Part shown: positions 41,150 through 50,264 of the stretch, piece after piece
Layout of the letters: every line of letters begins with the position of its first letter
Numbering within the stretch: the first letter of the stretch is position 1
Source of the DNA: an uncultured Oscillospiraceae bacterium
GTDB lineage: Bacteria; Bacillota; Clostridia; Oscillospirales; Oscillospiraceae
Direction: 5' to 3'
Length of the DNA: 64,000 nucleotides
Assembly (NCBI GenBank): GCA_934667095.1
Contig: CAKULE010000011.1
Location: 1 to 64,000 of the forward strand
Notes under the pieces: generated by a model
What the model saw: the letters and a program-made list of their open reading frames with translations, nothing else
Databases searched by the model: none
What the model was told of the DNA's origin: nothing
Translations under genes and position numbers: made by a program

Positions 41150-41772
41150 CGGCTCTTCCGCAGGGCCAGAGCAAGGGCGAGGCCGTTGCCCGCCACCGCG
41201 TGGGCGGTATCGCCCGGATAGGATTTCTCAAAGATGTGCTTTTTCGTCTCCTCGCTCATGCCGCAGCCGGTGTCATGCACCGACACATAGACATTGCGCT
41301 CATCCGAGGTCTCGGTCAGCGTGATGCTGCCCAGCTCCTCCACCATTTTGAGGATGTTGAACTCCCGAGTCGTCACCGGCACCTCCCCGCCGTCAATGGC
41401 GGCCATGCCATTGGCGTCCAGTTCCAGATTACCGACGACCAGCTTGCGTTCCATTTCGATGTTGGAGCGCCGCAGCAGCACGCGGACCCGGAGCAGCAGC
41501 TCGTCCAGCTGCAAGGGCTTGACCATGTAGTCGTCGATGCCCAGCTGGAAACCCTTCTGCTTGGAGGGCAGGTCGTCCCGGGCGGACATGAACAGGATGG
41601 GAATGTGCCTGTTGACCCGGCGCACATTCTCTGCAAATTCAAAGCCGTCGATGTCCGGCATCATAATGTTGTCCTGATGTTTTAGAATTGTTTGAGAAAT
41701 GTTAAAATCGCATTGAAACAGGCACTGCGTCCCGCAGGCATGGCTGCGGCATCGTTCTGTCTGGCGCGGCAT
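41146..41772 (-). pseudogene. Fused remnant of a response regulator and a histidine kinase
   Basis: The frame begins with unconserved sequence, joins a receiver domain just after its phosphoacceptor (NIMMPDIDGFEF, where D before IMMP is replaced by N), passes the conserved switch and Lys (YMVKPLQ), the winged-helix beginning (VTTREFNIL), then jumps to a kinase ATP-binding end (VHDTGCGMSEETKKHIFEK, GNGLALALALRK). So it lacks the receiver's first 50 residues, the DNA-reading helix and most of the kinase. One or two deletions created it; it cannot be a working two-component system. Confidence 0.85.
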
Positions 41773-41775
41773 GGC

Positions 41776-41814
41776 AAAAAGGGAGGCATCCGCGTTTGCA
41801 GATGCCTCCTTTCT
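41776..41814. terminator. Terminator between antiporter and remnant
   Basis: Stem aaaagggaggcatc / gatgcctcctttct; follows the antiporter gene on the minus strand. Confidence 0.8.
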
Positions 41815-41825
41815 CCTGTTCTTTT

Positions 41826-42866
41826 TCAGCCCAGAGCCACACCGAAGAGGGCCAGATACCAGTCCAGCCCGGCGGTGACCACCACCAGATAGGCAATGTA
41901 GAGGGCCAGCATCAGCACGCCCTGCCAGCGGCTGAATTTTTTCTTCACGATGGTGGGCACAGCGGCAATGAGGATGACCAGAATGGCCGCGGGGAAGTCC
42001 AGATAGATGTTCTGGGCCGACACCGGCAGCTTGCCGCCGTAGACAAAGGAACAGACGGCGAGGATCAGGGTGGTGTCGATGACGTTGGCGCCGATGACGT
42101 TGCCCACGGACATGGCGGTCTGCTTTTTCACCACGGCGACAATGGCCGTGACCAGCTCGGGCAGAGAAGTACCCACGGCCACGATGGTCACGCCGATGAT
42201 GGCCTCGGACACACCCCAGGAGGAGGCGATGCGGCTGCCGCTGTTCACCAGCAGTTGGGAGCCCGCTACTGTGGCCCCCGCGCCCACCACGACCCGCAGA
42301 ACGTTGGTCAGCACAGACTTTTTGTTCACCTCGGGGCGCTCCTCCTCGCCGGCGGAGACGTTATTCCGGGCGGAACGGACATTCTCCGCGATGTACAGGG
42401 CGAAGATGAGCAGCAGCACCAGCGCCCCCGCGATGGAGAAGGACCCGTTGAGGGAGAAGAGGAACAGAGCCATCATCGCCGCCAGCAACAGGAACGCCTT
42501 GGGGGCGAAATCCTTCCGCTTGACCTTCAGCGGCATGAAGATAATGCTGATGGCGAGGATCATGGCGGTGTTGCAGATGACAGAGCCGATGCCGTTGCCG
42601 ATGGCCATGCCCACCTTGTCCTGCGAGGCGGCGATGCAGCCCGCCGCACCGGAGACAAGGATGCTGTGTCCCTCCACCGCGGCAATGGTGGAGACGATGA
42701 TCTCCGGCAGGGTGGTGGCCACGCTGATGATGGTGGCCCCGATGATGAACTTGGGAATGCCCGTGACCTCCGCCACCCAGACGGCCCCATCCACAAACCA
42801 GTCGCCGCCCTTTACGATCAGCACGACCCCCACGATGAAGAGGATATAGACCCAAACCATTGACAT
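41826..42866 (-). CDS. yrbG: Calcium/sodium antiporter, CaCA family
   Basis: 346 aa from the ATG at 42866, after an upstream extension without conservation. Two related halves with the alpha-repeats GATIISVATTLPEIIVSTIAA (about 44-64) and GVTIVAVGTSLPELVTAIVAV (about 215-235), each containing the ion-binding Glu/Asp. About ten spans. Exchanges Ca2+ for Na+ (or H+) across the membrane. Confidence 0.92.
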   Translation of the reverse strand: MSMVWVYILFIVGVVLIVKGGDWFVDGAVWVAEVTGIPKFIIGATIISVATTLPEIIVSTIAAVEGHSILVSGAAGCIAASQDKVGMAIGNGIGSVICNTAMILAISIIFMPLKVKRKDFAPKAFLLLAAMMALFLFSLNGSFSIAGALVLLLIFALYIAENVRSARNNVSAGEEERPEVNKKSVLTNVLRVVVGAGATVAGSQLLVNSGSRIASSWGVSEAIIGVTIVAVGTSLPELVTAIVAVVKKQTAMSVGNVIGANVIDTTLILAVCSFVYGGKLPVSAQNIYLDFPAAILVILIAAVPTIVKKKFSRWQGVLMLALYIAYLVVVTAGLDWYLALFGVALG

Positions 42867-42998
42867 AGCTCTGCCCCGTTTCTCTCTGTTTTGCGGTAAA
42901 TCATGCCCGGCCGCTTTCCGGCCGGGCACACGCGAATCTTGTCGAGCTTACAAGCTGCGATGATAACACAAAGCGCCGCAGAAGTCAAATCAAACGCC

Positions 42999-43031
42999 GC
43001 GGGCCCCGGAGAGCACACTCCCGGAGCCCGC
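42999..43031 (-). terminator. Terminator of the GLUG/MMPL operon
   Basis: GC-rich stem gcgggctccggga / tctccggggcccgc right after the stop of the giant protein gene, minus strand. Confidence 0.7.
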
Positions 43032-43037
43032 GCACGG

Positions 43038-46000
43038 TCACTTCCCGCTCTTCTGCGCGGCGGGCTGGCGCTTGGATCTGGCCTTTTTGCGCTTCCGGAC
43101 CGCAAGGATTAGCACCACCGCCAGCACGACAGCAGCCCCGGCGGCTACAGCGATCCTGAGCCGCACCTGCCCCCGGGCGGCGGAGGCCACGGCGAAGGCG
43201 GCGCTGCCCATCACGGTGAAGCAGAGACTGGCGCCGATCTGCTCGGCGGAGGTCTCCTTCCAGCCGTCCCCTTCGTTGACGTAGACCGTAAGGGAGCCCT
43301 CCGCGTCCTCGGGGATATGCCAGCGGACAGTGTGGCTCTCCGAACCGCCCTCCGGGAGGGTCAGCCGCCAGCACTCCAGCAGGTCCACCCCCCCGGGCAG
43401 GTCCGGGCCGCCCGCCTCCTCGGCGACGGTCAGGCTGTCCTCCGCCCGGAACTGGCCCTGTACCAGCAGCAGCGCCCGGCCGTCCGCCCGAGTCTGCTGG
43501 GAAGCGAGGGCGGTGACATAGGGCTCATACACGGCGGTGACCACGGCGTCAAACCGCATATTGGTCAGGTCCTCCCGGTCCCAGCGAAGGTAGCAGTCCT
43601 CCTGCTCCGGGGCGGCGGGATAGACCTCCGGGCCGAAGGACTCGCCGTAGCGGAAAGTCAGCCGCTTCAGCAGCTGCCCATCCGCCCAGAAGCTCAGGGT
43701 CAGCCAGCGGAAGTCGCTGGGGGTGGTCTCCTCTGCACAGAGCGCGTCGTAGTCCACCTGCTCGGCCTTGCCGGCGAGGCTCACCCGGTCCACGCCGGCC
43801 AACACGTTGGACACGAAGCGGTTGCCGGTGTACTCATCAGTGACCTCGCCGGCGATGGCGCCCCGCTGCTGGGGCTCGTCTGCGATCTCCACCATGGAGA
43901 TGCAGCCGGACACCCGGCTGCCCGAGCCGGCGATGCCGCCCACATAGCGGCTGCCGGTGAGGGAGCACTTGGCGTAGCTGCTGCGGATGGAGGACAGAGA
44001 CAGTCCGCACACGCCGCCCACATAGTCGCTGCCCTCCCAGCCCACAGCGCCGTAGCCGCCGCAGCCGAAGATCACGCCCAGATCCATCCGTCCGGCGATG
44101 CCGCCGCCGCAGCTCTTCTTGGCGGTGACGGCGCCGTAGTTCCGGCAGTCCATCAGGATGGCCCGGGTCTGGTAGACGTACTGGGAGGTCCGGTCACTCT
44201 GCTTCAGGTCGTCCTCGGGGTCCAGATCGTACTCGATGGCCATGGCCCCGGCCACGCCGCCGGCATTGCGGTCGGCGTTGACCTCGCCGTAGTTGTCGCA
44301 CTCCAGCACCTTGCCCCGGACGGCGCTCTTCAGGCTCTCCTCGGACACATCCTCGTACAGGTCCTCCAGCTGGGTGTTGCCCATCTCCTCCAGCATGTCG
44401 AGGAAGAGGTCCATGACCGTCATGAACTGGCTGTTCACCGCCCGGGCATCGGCCAGCAGGGTAGTGTTGGCCCCGGACAGGTCTTCGTTCAGGCCCTTCA
44501 GCTCATCGCTCATGCCGGTGAGGGCGGCGTTCAGCGCGTTGGAGCTGGCGTCGTACTCCTCCCCCAGCTGGGTGAAGGTGATGGGCTCCTCCTCGGAGAG
44601 GTCCTTGGCCCACTGCTCCGCCTTGTCCAGTGCGTCGCTGAAGTACTTGGCGGCGTTCTCCGCCGACTCCAGCACGCCGTCCAGCTGGTCCGCGGCGTCC
44701 CCCAGCAGGCGGTTGATCTCCCGCAGGGCGTCCAGCGCCTTGCGCATGTGGGCGATGCCGTCGGTCATGTGGTCCGCCGCATCGGAGCAGAGGTTCATGG
44801 CGTTCTTGAAGTGCTTGGCCACCTCCCGCAGGACCTCAAGGTCATGGTCCAGCATCCCGTCCAGATCAGGGTCCTGCGCGATGTCGTTCAGGTCCTTCAC
44901 CACCTTGGAGAGGCAGTCGAAAGTCGTGCGCAGGTTGTCCTCCAGCTCGTCCCGGGTCTCGGCGCTGACGGAGCCGGTGTCCTCATACTCGTTCATGGCC
45001 TTGTCGATGACCTCGTTCAGGTCCACCAACGCGGCCAGCAGGTCCTTCAGGTCGGCCCGCAGCTGGGTGGTGTCGGGGAGCTCGATGTCGTTCTCCAGCA
45101 GGTCAAAGGCCTTCTCCATCTCGTCTGCGGCAGCCTCCAGATCGCGGCCCGCGGCCTCCAGCTCGGTACAGAAGTCCCTCAGCTCCCGAAGAACGGTGTC
45201 GTTGTACTCCTCAATGCCGTCCAGTGTGTCCAGCATGTCCCGGGTGCGGTCCAGCAGGGTCACCAGCTCGTCGGCCCCATCGCTTACCGCCTCGGTGATG
45301 GGCACGGCCTTGTCCACATACCGGTCGATCATCAGGGACAGGGCGTTGACGGCGTCGATGTTGGCGTCGGCAAAGTTGCTGAGCTGCCGGTTCAGGTCGT
45401 GGGCGCTCTCCCGGGCGCTGTCCGCCTGCCCGGAGATGCGGGTGATGCGGGCGGACACCGTGTCAGAGGTGGACTGGGCGTCGTCCAGCGTGCGGTCGAT
45501 GAGGCTCTGGAGGGCGTCCAGCTCGGTCCGCAGGTCCTCCAGCTTGTCGGAGGACAGCTGGAGGGTCACATCCGGGGCCATCTGGCCTACGATGCCGCCC
45601 ACATCCTTGCGGCCCTCGACGGCGCCGCGGTTGGTGCAGTTGGCGATGTAGCCGTCCTGCCGGCCCACTACGCCGCCCACGTTGTAGCCCACGTGGGGAT
45701 AGCCCACGTGGCCCAGATTGGAGCAGGTCTGGATCACACCGGAGGAATAGCCGGCGATGCCGCCGGTGTCGGAGGTGACGGCGGTCTCGGTCACGCTGTC
45801 GTTCTTCAGCAAAGCGTAGAGGGTGCTCTCCAGCCCGGCCAGCTCGGCCGCGCCGATGGTCTCCTCGCTGATATTGGTGTTGACCCCCGCGGAGTTGGTG
45901 CAGCGGAGGACGGTGCCCGCGTTCTGGCCGACCACGCCGCCGGTATAGTTGGAGCCCCGGACAATGCCGGAGGCCGTGCAGCGGCTGATGGTGCCGCCGG

Positions 46001-46499
46001 CGGCGTTGCGCCCGGCGATTCCGCCCACCCGGTCGTTGGCGGAGACAAGGCCGGAGAAGGTGCAGTTCTCAATGGTGCCGCGGTTCTCTCCGGCGATACC
46101 GCCCACGCAGCTCTGGCTGCCGTCAGGGTCCACCTCGCCCTCCACCCGGAGGTCCCGGACCACAGCCCCGGCCTCCACCTGACTGAACAGGCCGTAGCTG
46201 GAGGCACTGCCCTTCAGCGCAAGGCCGCGGATGCGATGGCCGCCGCCCTCAAAGGTTCCCAGAAAGATGGGCACGGACACCGCGGTCCCGCCCAGATCAA
46301 TGTCATCGGCCAGATAGACCGTCAGGCCCTTGGAATAGGTGTCGGAGGCGCAGCGGGCGGCAAAGTCCAGCAGCTCCTCCCGGGTGGAAAGGGTGACAGT
46401 GCGTTCCGCAGCCGCGGCCGCCGGAATCAGGGAGAGGGCCAGCGTGAGCGATAGCAGCCCGGCCGCGCACCGGCTCAGCAGTCTGTTATTCCGCTTCAT
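43038..46499 (-). CDS. Giant secreted GLUG-repeat, coiled-coil, membrane-anchored protein
   Basis: 1153 aa. Signal peptide 1-30. Residues about 35-310 contain GLUG/right-handed-helix-like repeats (GGIAGENRGTIENCTFSG, VGGIAGRNAAGGTIS, GGVVGQNAGTV, and so on), as in YhgE/ESX-linked and adhesin proteins. About 320-740 form long coiled coils. About 755-900 contain more such repeats. C-terminal span (about 1115-1135) with a basic tail RKRKKARSKRQ. The start overlaps the MMPL gene end by 14 bases. Probable surface or cell-wall-spanning protein, possibly part of a secretion or polymer-export complex. Confidence 0.85.
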   Translation of the reverse strand: MKRNNRLLSRCAAGLLSLTLALSLIPAAAAAERTVTLSTREELLDFAARCASDTYSKGLTVYLADDIDLGGTAVSVPIFLGTFEGGGHRIRGLALKGSASSYGLFSQVEAGAVVRDLRVEGEVDPDGSQSCVGGIAGENRGTIENCTFSGLVSANDRVGGIAGRNAAGGTISRCTASGIVRGSNYTGGVVGQNAGTVLRCTNSAGVNTNISEETIGAAELAGLESTLYALLKNDSVTETAVTSDTGGIAGYSSGVIQTCSNLGHVGYPHVGYNVGGVVGRQDGYIANCTNRGAVEGRKDVGGIVGQMAPDVTLQLSSDKLEDLRTELDALQSLIDRTLDDAQSTSDTVSARITRISGQADSARESAHDLNRQLSNFADANIDAVNALSLMIDRYVDKAVPITEAVSDGADELVTLLDRTRDMLDTLDGIEEYNDTVLRELRDFCTELEAAGRDLEAAADEMEKAFDLLENDIELPDTTQLRADLKDLLAALVDLNEVIDKAMNEYEDTGSVSAETRDELEDNLRTTFDCLSKVVKDLNDIAQDPDLDGMLDHDLEVLREVAKHFKNAMNLCSDAADHMTDGIAHMRKALDALREINRLLGDAADQLDGVLESAENAAKYFSDALDKAEQWAKDLSEEEPITFTQLGEEYDASSNALNAALTGMSDELKGLNEDLSGANTTLLADARAVNSQFMTVMDLFLDMLEEMGNTQLEDLYEDVSEESLKSAVRGKVLECDNYGEVNADRNAGGVAGAMAIEYDLDPEDDLKQSDRTSQYVYQTRAILMDCRNYGAVTAKKSCGGGIAGRMDLGVIFGCGGYGAVGWEGSDYVGGVCGLSLSSIRSSYAKCSLTGSRYVGGIAGSGSRVSGCISMVEIADEPQQRGAIAGEVTDEYTGNRFVSNVLAGVDRVSLAGKAEQVDYDALCAEETTPSDFRWLTLSFWADGQLLKRLTFRYGESFGPEVYPAAPEQEDCYLRWDREDLTNMRFDAVVTAVYEPYVTALASQQTRADGRALLLVQGQFRAEDSLTVAEEAGGPDLPGGVDLLECWRLTLPEGGSESHTVRWHIPEDAEGSLTVYVNEGDGWKETSAEQIGASLCFTVMGSAAFAVASAARGQVRLRIAVAAGAAVVLAVVLILAVRKRKKARSKRQPAAQKSGK

Positions 46500-48996
46500 G
46501 TTCGGTCCCCTCCTCTCTGGTGGTCTCAGCTTCTGATTCTGCTTCTGTACCGTCCGGCGGCAGGGCCTGCTGCTCCGCCACGCTGCCGGACACGATGTTC
46601 AGGTCCACGCTGCCGTCGATACTGGCGCGCATCACGCCGCTGACCGTGCCGTGGACCTCACCGCTGACCATGCCATCCACGAACACGCGGCCGCTGGCCG
46701 CCCGCTTCCGAACCACCTTCGGCCGGGGCACGGAGAAGGACGTCTTATCCACGATCTTGCCGCCCACCAGCAGGATCTGTGGCAGCACGAACATGACCAG
46801 AAACATGGAGAGGATGGTGCCGCGGCCAAGGCACTGGCCGATGCCGCAGATGGTGGGCTCGGAGGTCATGCGGCCGATGAGGATACCGGACACCGACAGG
46901 ATGCATCCCGAGGTGAGCACCGTGGGAAAGGCGAAGTTCAGGGTCTCGATCATGGCGTCCCGGTGGGGCATGCTCTCCTTCAGCTCCTGATAGCGGCTGG
47001 CGATGACGATGGCGTAGTCGATATTGGCACCCATCTGAATGGAGCTCACCACCAGATAGCTCATGAAAAACAGGGGCGAGTCGGTGATGGCCGGTATCGC
47101 GAAGTTGATCCAGATACTGCCCTGAATGACCAGGATCAGCAGGATGGGCATGCCCGCGGACTTGAAGGTGAACAGCAGCACCACCAGCACGATGAGGATG
47201 GACACGATGCTGACCACCATGTTGTCCCGGGAGAAAGATTTCTCAAAGTCGTACTCGTTGGTAGAGTTGCCCGCCACAAGGACCTGCTGGCCGGGATAGT
47301 ACTTCTGGGCGGTCTCCCGCAGGGTATCGGTAAAGGCGTAGGTCTCGTCCCCGCTGACGGGCAGGGTCAGATAGACCAGCATCCGGTCGTACTCCGTGCC
47401 AGACAGCTGGGCCTTGGCGGACTTCATCTGGCTCTCGGCATCCTTCAGGTCGGCCCGGACATCGTCGTCCAGCGTAACCACGCCGCTGTCCACCTGCTCG
47501 CAGACGAAGAGGAACATGTCGATGAGAGGCACCTTATAAGTAGCGATATTGCCCATCAGCTTGGCGTAGTCCTCCTGATCGGCAGCGTAGGCGGCATAGA
47601 TGGCCGTGGCCGTTTCGTAATCCAGCCCGGCCAGCTCGGCGAACTGCCGGGGAGTGAGCTGGTCGGCCAGCATGTAGCCGTCCATCGCCTCCACGTTGGC
47701 AAGACCCATGGTGTAGTCTACGCCGTCCATGGCCTCCAGCTCCTTCAGGAGGGCAGCCTCCTTCTCGTAGTCCCCGGCGGGGACCACCAGCGCCGTCATG
47801 TTGGGGGAGCCGAAGGTGTCGTCAATGAGGTTCTCGGCGATCTGGCTCTCGTTCAGCTTGGGGGTGGTGAGGCTGCTGTACCCGTAGGCATAGGGGCACA
47901 GGGAGGAGAAGTGATACCCCAGCACCGCCAGCGCCACAAAGACGATGGGAACCACATGGCGGGTGGCGTAGTCGAGCTTGCCCACGAAGGGGATCTTGGG
48001 CACGAAATTGCGGTGTCTGGTCTTCTCGATGAGGGGCCCGAACAGCACCAGCAGGCCGGGCATGATGATGAACACCGACAGCAGGGCGTAGGCGATGGCC
48101 TTGATGAGGCAGATGCCCATGTCCGGGCCGATCTTGAACTGCATGAACAGCATGGCCGCCAGGCCGCCCACGGTGGTGAGGGAGCTGGCTCCGATCTCCG
48201 GGATGGCTTTGCTGAGGGCCACGATGGCCGCCTCCCGGATGGGGAGGGTCTGGTGCTCTTCCTTGAACCGGTTGCAGAGGATGACGGCATAGTCCAGACT
48301 GAGGGCCAGCTGCAGGATGCTGGTGACGGAGTTGGACACGAAGGAGATCTTCCCCAGCAGGAAGTTGCTGCCCTGATTGAGGATCATGGCCGCCACAAAG
48401 GTGATGAGCAGCACGGGGACCTCGCCGTAGGTCTGACTGGTGAGGGTCAGCACCACCACCACGATAACGGCCACATAGACCATGATGACGCTGATCTCCT
48501 TGGCGATGGTCTCCTGAAGGGTGTTGCCCAGCTCAGTGGAGATGAACAGGTCGTAGCCCGACAGGGCCTCCTTCACCGCGTCCAGCGAATCGAGGCAGGC
48601 GTCGTCCGTCTCGTCATAGTCAAAGGTGACGTCGAACAGGGCGGAGGCGTCGTTGTAGTGGTCGGCGGTCTCGTCGAAGGAGACGCTCTGCACGCCGTCG
48701 ATCTCCGCCAGCTCGTCGGCCAGGCGGGACGCCTCGTCGCAGGTGATGCTGGCCACCATGACCCGGGCGGTGCCATAGGTGGTGAACTGCTCCTCCATCA
48801 CATCCAGCGCGATCTTGGTCTCCGCGTCGTCGGGCAGGAAGGCGGTCAGCTCGTTTTCCACCTCCACCCAGTTCCGGGAAAAGGCGGAGAAGATCAGCGC
48901 AATGACCGCGATGAGGAAGAACAGGTTCCGTTTGTCCACAATGAAGGTGGCCAGCTTCATCATAAAATTATTCTGCTTGGTCTCAGCCTCTTCCAT
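46486..48996 (-). CDS. MMPL/RND-family exporter
   Basis: 836 aa. Two halves each with a large external loop and about six spans (12 in total), with the MMPL-type segment NSVTSILQLALSLDYAVILCNRFKEE and VSSIQMGANIDYAIVIASRYQE. Moves lipids, siderophores or drugs using the proton gradient. The C-terminal tail (after about residue 765) repeats a V-x-G pattern (VDGMVSGEVHGTVSGV), like short beta-helix repeats, then an acidic end. Overlaps genes on both sides by 14 bases. Confidence 0.92.
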   Translation of the reverse strand: MEEAETKQNNFMMKLATFIVDKRNLFFLIAVIALIFSAFSRNWVEVENELTAFLPDDAETKIALDVMEEQFTTYGTARVMVASITCDEASRLADELAEIDGVQSVSFDETADHYNDASALFDVTFDYDETDDACLDSLDAVKEALSGYDLFISTELGNTLQETIAKEISVIMVYVAVIVVVVLTLTSQTYGEVPVLLITFVAAMILNQGSNFLLGKISFVSNSVTSILQLALSLDYAVILCNRFKEEHQTLPIREAAIVALSKAIPEIGASSLTTVGGLAAMLFMQFKIGPDMGICLIKAIAYALLSVFIIMPGLLVLFGPLIEKTRHRNFVPKIPFVGKLDYATRHVVPIVFVALAVLGYHFSSLCPYAYGYSSLTTPKLNESQIAENLIDDTFGSPNMTALVVPAGDYEKEAALLKELEAMDGVDYTMGLANVEAMDGYMLADQLTPRQFAELAGLDYETATAIYAAYAADQEDYAKLMGNIATYKVPLIDMFLFVCEQVDSGVVTLDDDVRADLKDAESQMKSAKAQLSGTEYDRMLVYLTLPVSGDETYAFTDTLRETAQKYYPGQQVLVAGNSTNEYDFEKSFSRDNMVVSIVSILIVLVVLLFTFKSAGMPILLILVIQGSIWINFAIPAITDSPLFFMSYLVVSSIQMGANIDYAIVIASRYQELKESMPHRDAMIETLNFAFPTVLTSGCILSVSGILIGRMTSEPTICGIGQCLGRGTILSMFLVMFVLPQILLVGGKIVDKTSFSVPRPKVVRKRAASGRVFVDGMVSGEVHGTVSGVMRASIDGSVDLNIVSGSVAEQQALPPDGTEAESEAETTREEGTEHEAE

Positions 48997-49309
48997 GATG
49001 GTCGGATTCCTCCGTTTCTGTGGTGATCTCCGTGGCCCGCAGGGCCATGCGTACCCGCCCGGCCTGTACGGTGCCGGTCAGGCCGCCGGGGTCGGGGCGG
49101 AGCGTAGTGGTGCAGCTCAGGTCGCTGACGAGGGTGTGCAGCCGGTGCTCCAGCCGCAGGCCGTCCCCCTTCCGGGTCCCGGTAAGCGGGTTCTCCCAGC
49201 CCAGCAGGGACAGGGCCCCGGCAATCCCTTCTGCGGTCTCGTTCAGGGTCAGCTCCCCCCGGCGCTCGCCGAGGGGGCTGTCCACAACAATATGGTATCG
49301 TGCCGTCAT
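48983..49309 (-). CDS. Small beta-rich protein in the exporter operon
   Basis: 108 aa from the ATG at 49309 after GGAGGCGCCTGAT. Starts TARYHIVVDSPLGERRGELTLNETAEGIAGALSLLG; looks like a lipocalin-like single sheet. No family recognised. Overlaps the exporter start by 14 bases. May bind the exported ligand. Confidence 0.75.
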   Translation of the reverse strand: MTARYHIVVDSPLGERRGELTLNETAEGIAGALSLLGWENPLTGTRKGDGLRLEHRLHTLVSDLSCTTTLRPDPGGLTGTVQAGRVRMALRATEITTETEESDHHGRG

Positions 49310-49385
49310 ATCAGGCGCCTCCAAAACAGGATGGCGTCAGGATACCGCCAGAGCCGGGAAAATGCAAAGGTCAATTTCCCCGCCG

Positions 49386-49403
49386 CTGTCACAATTCTGA
49401 CAG
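49386..49403. promoter_or_regulatory. Candidate TetR operator
   Basis: Perfect inverted repeat ctgtcacaattctgacag between the divergent exporter operon and the TetR gene; a -10-like TATAAT lies at 49446-49451 for the plus strand. Confidence 0.55.
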
Positions 49404-49476
49404 ATGGACGGGAATGTCCTGCTGGAAATCCCCGGGCGGGTATGCTATAATACCCTCAAAAGGAGGGAAGCCGCCG

Positions 49477-50070
49477 ATGGAAAAACGGACCTACGCCGCC
49501 TCAGGCCAGACCAAGCAGGCTCTGGCCGCGGCCCTGAAAGAGCTGATGGCCCAGAAGCCGGTGGACAAGATCACCATCCGGGACCTCACGGACCACTGCG
49601 GCATCCGGCGGCAGAACTTCTATTACCACTTCGCCGACGTGTACGACCTGATGCGCTGGATGTTTCAGGAGGAGGCGGTCTCCCTGCTGGCCCAGCACGA
49701 GGGCACCCTCCTCTGGCAGGAGGGCATCGTGCAGCTGTTCCAGTATCTGGAGGAAAACAAGGCCGTGTGCGTGTGCGCCCTGCGCTCCGTGGGACACGAC
49801 CATCTGCGGCGTTTTTTCGAGACGGACATCTACGCCGTTATCCACCGCACGGTGGAGCAGATCGGCACGGAGCTGGGGCTGGACCCCGAGCACCCGCAGG
49901 TGGACGTAGACCTCGTCACCCACTTCTACGTGATGGCGCTGGCGGGCATGATGGAGAGCTGGCTCCTCGGGGAGCTGGACCGCACGCCGGAGGAACTCAT
50001 CGCCTTTGCCGACCAGCTGCTGCAGGACCACGTTCTGGGGGGCCGGGCACGGCTGCAGGGCGCGCAGTAA
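49477..50070 (+). CDS. TetR/AcrR-family regulator
   Basis: 197 aa from the ATG after AAAGGAGGG. N-terminal helix-turn-helix (TKQALAAALKELMAQKPVDKITIRDLTDHCGIRRQNFYYHFADVYDLMRWM) of the TetR type with the DhaS-like YHF signature; C-terminal ligand-binding helices. Divergent from the GLUG/MMPL operon and the obvious candidate to control it. Confidence 0.93.
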   Translation: MEKRTYAASGQTKQALAAALKELMAQKPVDKITIRDLTDHCGIRRQNFYYHFADVYDLMRWMFQEEAVSLLAQHEGTLLWQEGIVQLFQYLEENKAVCVCALRSVGHDHLRRFFETDIYAVIHRTVEQIGTELGLDPEHPQVDVDLVTHFYVMALAGMMESWLLGELDRTPEELIAFADQLLQDHVLGGRARLQGAQ

Positions 50071-50076
50071 ATACAG

Positions 50077-50107
50077 CGGGGCTGTCCCTCTGGGGCAGCC
50101 CTGTTTT
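50077..50107 (+). terminator. Terminator of the TetR gene
   Basis: Stem ggggctg / cagccct and T-run. A second hairpin (cgggctctttc / gaaagagcccg) follows at 50115-50147. Confidence 0.75.
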
Positions 50108-50264
50108 TCGCTTTCCGGGCTCTTTCCATTTTGCCGAAAGAGCCCGGGGGCGCGGGCCCGATTCCCGGTGAAAATGCCGCTTGACGGCGGCGGGGCATAC
50201 AATTATAATCACTATCTCAATGCGGGCGCGGCCCGCGATCTCATTGGACCGAGGTTATCGTTGT

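Noticed and set aside
41146..41772. Functional response regulator
   Set aside because: First third of the receiver, the phosphoacceptor Asp and most of the DNA-binding domain are missing, and the end is a kinase fragment.
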